Shown: positions 59,798-64,000 of the stretch, one piece after another
Position numbering within the stretch: the first letter of the stretch is position 1
Layout of the letters: every line of letters starts with the position of its first letter
DNA from: Pseudothauera rhizosphaerae
GTDB lineage: Bacteria; Pseudomonadota; Gammaproteobacteria; Burkholderiales; Rhodocyclaceae
DNA: 64,000 nt
Assembly: GCF_004801305.1 (NCBI RefSeq)
Contig: NZ_SSOD01000003.1
Span: forward strand, 1 to 64,000
Direction of reading: 5' to 3'
The notes under the pieces: generated by a model
Told to the model about the DNA's origin: nothing
Databases searched by the model: none
Seen by the model: the letters and a program-made list of their open reading frames with translations, nothing else
Program-made: the position numbers and the translations under genes

Positions 59798-60102
59798 GAT
59801 GCCTCCTTACCGGTCTGCGGCGCGGCGGCGGCAGGCTTGGCCTTCGGCTTGCGTTTGGGCGCAGCCTTGCGGGGCGCGGCAGTGGGCTTGACGGCCGGTG
59901 CGGCTTCCGCCTCGGGTGAGGCTTCGAGCTTGCTGCGCGCCCGCGCGGAGGCGCTTTCGATGGCGGCGAGGCTGGAGGCGGTCGCCTCGCGCAGACGCTG
60001 TTGCGCCTTGTCCAGTCCGGCGCGGGTCTTGTTGGTCTTGAGCAGATTCACGGCGACGAGGCCGGTCAGCAGACCGGCGGCGAAGGGGATGAGCGGCAAC
60101 AT
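59794..60102 (-). CDS. Membrane-anchored Ala/Pro/Lys-rich protein
   Basis: A 102-aa protein: an N-terminal hydrophobic helix (LPLIPFAAGLLTGLVAVNLL), a short charged helix, then a Lys/Pro/Ala tail (PRKAAPKRKPKAKPAAAAP). Such tails can act as linkers or bind polyphosphate or DNA. It overlaps the next gene by 4 bp and has AGGAG before the ATG. Family unknown. Confidence 0.65.
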   Translation of the reverse strand: MLPLIPFAAGLLTGLVAVNLLKTNKTRAGLDKAQQRLREATASSLAAIESASARARSKLEASPEAEAAPAVKPTAAPRKAAPKRKPKAKPAAAAPQTGKEAS

Positions 60103-60103
60103 T

Positions 60104-60790
60104 TCAGTTCTCCTTTCGAGTCCGGCGGAGTTTGCCTTTCAGGGCATAGGCACCTGTGCCCCCGACTGCCATGCCGGCGAGCAGGGCGGGGTGGACGTGG
60201 CGCAGCAGGGTACCGAGCAGTCCGGCCTGCGGCCCCAGTTGCGCGAGCGCCCGTTCGATGAAATCCGACAGCGGCCCGTGGCGCACGTAGGCCTGCTGCG
60301 GCGGTATGCCATGGGCGACGTGATAGCGCTCCTGGGCCCAGGCTTCGGCCGCCGCCTGCTGGAAGGCGGGCAGATGGTTCTCCAGGGTGGCGGCCTGCAA
60401 CTGCTCGAACACCCGGCGCACGTCCGGGTTCGGCACCTGGGCGAGGAGGTAGGTGTAGAGCCGCAGGTTGGCCACTTCGCCCGCCACTGCGCGCTGACAG
60501 TTGGCGAGCCAGCTCGGCGACACCGTCGTTTCCGTCGGGAAGGGGTCCAGCGGACGCGGAATGCCGTAGCGCTCGCACACCCCGCCGAGCGCGGCGATGT
60601 GGCGCTCCTCGGCGTTGGCGATGTTGGCGAACGGCGGCCGCGGCCCGAAAGATTCCACCACGCGCTTGTAGAAGGCGCGCGCGGCGTATTCGTCGAAGAG
60701 GGCGATGCGCACGGCCTGGTGCAGCACCGGGAAGGGCGCGCGCGGATCGACGATGCGCATGCGCAGGATGGATTCATCGTAATTGAGCAT
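60104..60790 (-). CDS. DUF2202-like ferritin-fold protein
   Basis: A 228-aa helical protein. ALFDEYAARAFYKRVVESFG and FANIANAEERHIAALGGVCERYGI are the two halves of a DUF2202/ferritin-like di-iron site (Glu, Glu-x-x-His). A later EVANLRLYTYLL helix completes the bundle. The C-terminal ~30 residues include a hydrophobic segment (HPALLAGMAVGGTGAYAL) and a basic end, so it may be membrane-tethered. It overlaps the HMA-like gene by 17 bp. Confidence 0.7.
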   Translation of the reverse strand: MLNYDESILRMRIVDPRAPFPVLHQAVRIALFDEYAARAFYKRVVESFGPRPPFANIANAEERHIAALGGVCERYGIPRPLDPFPTETTVSPSWLANCQRAVAGEVANLRLYTYLLAQVPNPDVRRVFEQLQAATLENHLPAFQQAAAEAWAQERYHVAHGIPPQQAYVRHGPLSDFIERALAQLGPQAGLLGTLLRHVHPALLAGMAVGGTGAYALKGKLRRTRKEN

Positions 60791-61118
60791 GGACGATCTC
60801 CCGATACTTGGCGCGCAGGATGTCCTCGAGAATGCCCGCCGCCTCGGAGCCGGTGCCGGCCAGGAAGTCCGTCCACGCATCCATCGGAATGACGGCGGGG
60901 TCGTACTCGACCGTGCACGAGCGGGCCAGCAGGTTCAGCCGTATCGACCGGACGCCTTCCGCGGCCTCGATCACCCGGTGCAGGTGGCGGACCTGGGTCT
61001 CGCTCGGGCGGGGCAGTTCCGGCCCGGTCTCGGCGAGCTTGAGGCGGATGCGTCCGCGCAGGTGGTGGACGACTCGCACACAGGTGGCGACGGCGCGCAC
61101 GTGCTCAAAGCCGTCCAT
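60774..61118 (-). CDS. HMA-like protein, first gene of the ferrosome-like operon
   Basis: A 114-aa protein with a ferredoxin-like HMA fold: VVHHLRGRIRLKLAE, IEAAEGVRSIRLNLLARSCTVEYDP. The CxxC copper motif is absent, like the degenerate HMA of the adjacent ATPase. It may pass iron to FezB or anchor the complex. The ATG at 61118 gives DGFEHVRAVATCVRVV as N-terminus. Confidence 0.7.
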   Translation of the reverse strand: MDGFEHVRAVATCVRVVHHLRGRIRLKLAETGPELPRPSETQVRHLHRVIEAAEGVRSIRLNLLARSCTVEYDPAVIPMDAWTDFLAGTGSEAAGILEDILRAKYREIVHAQLR

Positions 61119-61402
61119 GGCCGGACCTCGTACATGGGACGGAATGGCTGTCGCCGCCGGAGGGCGGCAAGGAAGCGCCGCGCCGTACGGACGTGGCGAG
61201 CTGGACTGTCGCGGAAACGGAAAGACGAGCGGCAACCATCGGAACGAACTCCGTGGCGCGGCCCCTGGCTTGCGGGAGCAGGCTGGCTAACGAACCGCTG
61301 TTCAGTGGGAAAACGCATCTCGGCGAACGGGCAGCCGGCGGAGTCCGCCCGCCCTTTCGTCTCGACGTTGCATTAGTGTGAAGAATCCGGCGCCGCGTGT
61401 TG

Positions 61403-61416
61403 TTGATCGGTATCAA
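61403..61416. promoter_or_regulatory. FNR box
   Basis: TTGATCGGTATCAA is a perfect match to TTGAT-N4-ATCAA. It is 285 bp upstream of the HMA-like gene and 115 bp upstream of the NCS1-kinase gene. The downstream -10 candidate is better on the minus strand, so anaerobic activation of the fez-feo unit is favoured. Confidence 0.8.
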
Positions 61417-61481
61417 TACCGCACCACATCGGCGTTTCCGGGCCGCGCCGGCCCGTGCCGTCCACCATGATTAAACATAGT

Positions 61482-61498
61482 CTGGCATGGGGATTGCT
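61482..61498 (+). promoter_or_regulatory. Sigma54 promoter of the NCS1-kinase gene
   Basis: CTGGCATGGGGATTGCT matches the sigma54 consensus (YTGGCACGRNNNTTGCW) in all but one defined base. It lies 33 bp before the ATG, giving a short leader. Confidence 0.85.
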
Positions 61499-61530
61499 GC
61501 AAAGCCGGAGACAACGCCGCCGGAATCCGC

Positions 61531-64000
61531 ATGTCCCTCCCGCCCCCTTCCGTCCTGCCGCCTGCCGCGCACGCCGAACCGGTGCAGCGCGTCATGAAGG
61601 TGCGGCGCGACTACAACGCCTGGGTGGCGCGGGAGACGCTGGAAGATTACGCGCTGCGCTTCACGCCGCGCAGTTCCCGCAAGTGGAGCGAGTTGCGCGT
61701 GGCCAACACGGCCTTCGGCGCGGCGGCCTTCCTGGTGCTGGAGGCGGTGGGCGCCACGCTGCTGGTCAATTACGGCTTCATCAACACCTTCTGGGCCATC
61801 GTGGTGATGAGCCTGATCATCTTCGCCACCGGCCTGCCCATCAGCGTGTATGCGGCGCGCCACGGTGTGGACATGGATCTGCTCACGCGCGGCGCGGGCT
61901 TCGGCTACATCGGCTCCACCATCACTTCGCTGATCTACGCCAGCTTCACCTTCATCCTGTTCGCGCTGGAAGCGGCCATCATGGCCTACGCGCTGGAACT
62001 GGCCTTCGGCCTCGCCCCGGCGTGGGGCTACATGGTGTGCGCGCTGGTGGTGATTCCGCTGGTCACCCACGGCATCACCAACATCAGCCGCTTGCAGACG
62101 CTCTCCCAGCCCCTGTGGCTGGTGCTGCTGGTGCTGCCCTACGTCTTCCTGTTGCAGCAGGAGCCGGAAGTGCTGCAGGGGCTGTTCGCCTATCCGGGGC
62201 AGGACGGGCGGGGCGGCGGCTTCGACATGCACCTGATTGGTGCGGCTGTGACCGTCGGCATCGCGCTGATCACCCAAGTTGGTGAGCAGGTGGACTACCT
62301 GCGCTTCATGCCGGAGCAGACCCGCGCCAACCGCGGGCGCTGGTGGTTCGCGGTGCTGCTGGGCGGGCCGGGCTGGGTGGTGATGGGCGCGGTGAAGATG
62401 CTGGGCGGCGCGTTGCTGGCCTGGCTGGCGCTTTCCGCCGCCGTGCCCGCCGATAAGGCGGTGGACCCCAACCAGATGTATCTGGTGGGCTTCTCCTACG
62501 TGTTCGACAGCCCCAGGGTGGTGCTGGCGGTGACGGCGGTGTTCGTGGTGGTCTCGCAGTTGAAGATCAACGTCACCAATGCCTACGCCGGGTCGCTGGC
62601 CTGGTCCAACTTCTTCGCCCGCGTCACCCACAGCCATCCGGGGCGGGTGGTGTGGATGGTGTTCAATACGCTGATCGCCCTGATGCTGATGGAGCTGGAC
62701 GTGTTCCAGGCCCTCGGCCAGGTGCTGGGGCTGTACTCCAACGTGGCGGTGGCCTGGTTTGCGGCGGTGGCCGCCGACCTGGTCATCAACAAGCCCCTGG
62801 GCCTGTCGCCGAAGGGCATCGAATTCAAGCGCGCCCACCTGTACGACATCAACCCGGTGGGCGTGGGGGCGATGCTGCTGGCCTCCGCATTGTCGGTGGC
62901 GGCCTTTCTCGGCGCCTTCGGCCCGGCGGTGCAGCCCTACGCCACGCTGATCAGCCTGGGCGTGGCCTTCGCCGCGGCGCCGCTGATCGCCTGGGCCACC
63001 GGCGGGCGCTACTACCTGGCCCGCGCGGACCACGCGCCGGCCGGCGGCGGGCTGCGGCGCTGCGTGGTGTGCGAGCGGGAATACGAATCCGACGACATGG
63101 CCCACTGCCCCGCCTACCAGGGCCACATCTGCTCCCTGTGCTGCTCGCTGGACGCCCGCTGCCACGACCTGTGCAAGCCCCAGGCCACGCTGGCCGCCCA
63201 GTGGGCGGCGGTCGTCGAACGCCGCCTGCCGGCCGCGCTGCAGCCCTGGCTGCATTCCGGGCTGGGCCATTTCCTGCTGCTGATGGCGCTGATCGTGCCG
63301 GCGCTGGCCTTGCTGCTCGGCCTCCTTTACCTGCACGAGATCCAGGCGCTCGGATGGGAACACGCCGCGCTGGTGTCGGCGCTGCAGTCGAGCTTCGTCA
63401 AGGCCTATGCGGCCCTGCTGCTGGTGGCGGGCGTGGCGGCCTGGTGGCTGGTGCTGGCCCACAAGAGCCGGCAGGTGGCGCAGGAGGAATCCAACCGCCA
63501 GACCCATCTGCTGACCCGCGAGATCGAACTGCACCGCCGCACCGACGAGCAGTTGCAGCGCGCGCGGGAGCAGGCCGAGCACGCCAACCAGGCCAAGACG
63601 CGCTACATCACCACTATCAGCCACGAGATGCGCACGCCGCTCAACAGCATCCTCGGCTACGCGCAGATGCTGGCCGACGATCCGGCCGTGCCGGCGAACC
63701 GCCGCCAGGCCCTGCGGGTGCTGCGGCGCAGTGGCGAGCACCTGCTGTCCCTGATCGAAGGCACGCTGGACATCGCCCGCATCGAAGGCGGCAAGCTCAA
63801 GCTGGAGGTGGGCACGCTGGATTTTCCCGAGTTCGTGGACGACCTGGTGCGCATGTTCGAACTGCAGGCACGGGACAAGGGCATCGCCTTCCGCTACGAG
63901 CAGCAGGGCGAACTGCCCGCCGCGGTGCGGGCGGACGAAAAGCGCCTGCGCCAGATCCTCATCAACATCGTCGGCAATGCGGTCAAGTTCACCGTGCGCG
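61531..64000 (+). CDS. NCS1 permease / histidine kinase hybrid (3' end outside window)
   Basis: The frame is open to the right edge; 823 residues are visible. Residues ~45-500 are an NCS1-type (purine/cytosine/allantoin) permease with about 12 helices (GYIGSTITSLIYASFTFILF, NVTNAYAGSLAWSNFF). Then comes an eight-Cys module (Cys511, 514, 526, 534, 537, 538, 544, 548), two more helices (~570-640), a short coiled coil, HisKA with His698 in ISHEMRTPLNSILGYAQ, and the start of HATPase (NIVGNAVKFT). The design recalls transporter-sensors such as CbrA, but with an NCS1 transporter. The ATG at 61531 lies 33 bp after a sigma54 promoter. A nucleobase or allantoin-like signal is inferred. Confidence 0.85.
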   Translation, partial: MSLPPPSVLPPAAHAEPVQRVMKVRRDYNAWVARETLEDYALRFTPRSSRKWSELRVANTAFGAAAFLVLEAVGATLLVNYGFINTFWAIVVMSLIIFATGLPISVYAARHGVDMDLLTRGAGFGYIGSTITSLIYASFTFILFALEAAIMAYALELAFGLAPAWGYMVCALVVIPLVTHGITNISRLQTLSQPLWLVLLVLPYVFLLQQEPEVLQGLFAYPGQDGRGGGFDMHLIGAAVTVGIALITQVGEQVDYLRFMPEQTRANRGRWWFAVLLGGPGWVVMGAVKMLGGALLAWLALSAAVPADKAVDPNQMYLVGFSYVFDSPRVVLAVTAVFVVVSQLKINVTNAYAGSLAWSNFFARVTHSHPGRVVWMVFNTLIALMLMELDVFQALGQVLGLYSNVAVAWFAAVAADLVINKPLGLSPKGIEFKRAHLYDINPVGVGAMLLASALSVAAFLGAFGPAVQPYATLISLGVAFAAAPLIAWATGGRYYLARADHAPAGGGLRRCVVCEREYESDDMAHCPAYQGHICSLCCSLDARCHDLCKPQATLAAQWAAVVERRLPAALQPWLHSGLGHFLLLMALIVPALALLLGLLYLHEIQALGWEHAALVSALQSSFVKAYAALLLVAGVAAWWLVLAHKSRQVAQEESNRQTHLLTREIELHRRTDEQLQRAREQAEHANQAKTRYITTISHEMRTPLNSILGYAQMLADDPAVPANRRQALRVLRRSGEHLLSLIEGTLDIARIEGGKLKLEVGTLDFPEFVDDLVRMFELQARDKGIAFRYEQQGELPAAVRADEKRLRQILINIVGNAVKFTVR

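Larger units (their letters stand above)
61119..61530. other. Divergent regulatory region fez / NCS1-kinase gene
   Basis: 412 bp without a supported gene. It contains a perfect FNR box and a near-consensus sigma54 promoter, given separately. On the minus strand an ACTAAT hexamer lies ~24 bp downstream of the FNR box, about where a class II -10 element is expected. Confidence 0.75.

Noticed and set aside
61471-63741. A 756-codon minus-strand frame opposite the NCS1-kinase gene
   Set aside because: Low-complexity His/Gln/Arg composition and no motifs; the plus-strand protein is a clear permease-kinase.

Overview
The window is a GC-rich chromosomal segment of a facultatively anaerobic, nitrate-respiring betaproteobacterium. 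Gene content and order point to the Rhodocyclales (Azoarcus/Thauera-like relatives); this is inferred from protein families, not from a database search. One tRNA, about 60 protein genes and several regulatory sites can be supported. No prophage, insertion sequence or CRISPR array was seen.

Layout. 1-4964: 3' end of an RTX-repeat protein and its type I secretion ABC transporter and adaptor. 4981-9238: HAD phosphatase, a repeat-filled gap, hda, an AI-2E/PerM permease and purM. 9352-13570: RND efflux pair. 13589-22786: housekeeping genes (DUF1415, miaA, mutL, a lipoprotein, purN, DUF3108, an RsmB-like methyltransferase, a PLD-like protein, a desaturase). 22980-26749: a small accessory patch (LysE exporter, HxlR regulator with divergent oxidoreductase, NAD(P)-binding protein, half-size cytochrome b561). 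26772-30829: fixABCX and a ferritin-like protein. 31295-34503: a sigma54 activator carrying the three sensor cysteines of FisR, divergent from a Tat-exported sulfide:quinone oxidoreductase and a DUF5368 membrane protein. 34570-37953: queD, a radical SAM protein, an XRE regulator with a perfect 20-bp palindrome upstream, and lysC. 38004-38096: tRNA-Ser(GCT). 38151-51245: a nitrate respiration cluster, narK1-narK2-narG-narH-narJ-narI-narX-narL-DGC protein. 51482-53196: an exported CbiX-like protein and a Fur-box-associated DUF2325 gene. 53233-61118: a minus-strand run of eleven genes. 61531-64000: an NCS1-permease/histidine-kinase hybrid behind a near-consensus sigma54 promoter.

The most striking system is 53233-61118. 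Six tightly packed genes (HMA-like protein, DUF2202 ferritin-like protein, two small membrane-anchored proteins, a YtxH-like protein and a P1B-type ATPase with the SCA membrane motif) have the size and content of the six-gene fez operons that form ferrosomes, lipid-bounded iron granules. Here they run by a 4-bp overlap straight into feoA-feoA-feoB-feoC and an M14-like hydrolase. A perfect FNR box lies upstream. The inferred picture is one anaerobically controlled unit for ferrous iron uptake and storage next to the nitrate and sulfide respiration genes.

Together the genes describe a cell that respires nitrate (narXL control), detoxifies or respires sulfide (FisR/SQR), sends electrons through an ETF branch (Fix) and handles ferrous iron when oxygen is low.
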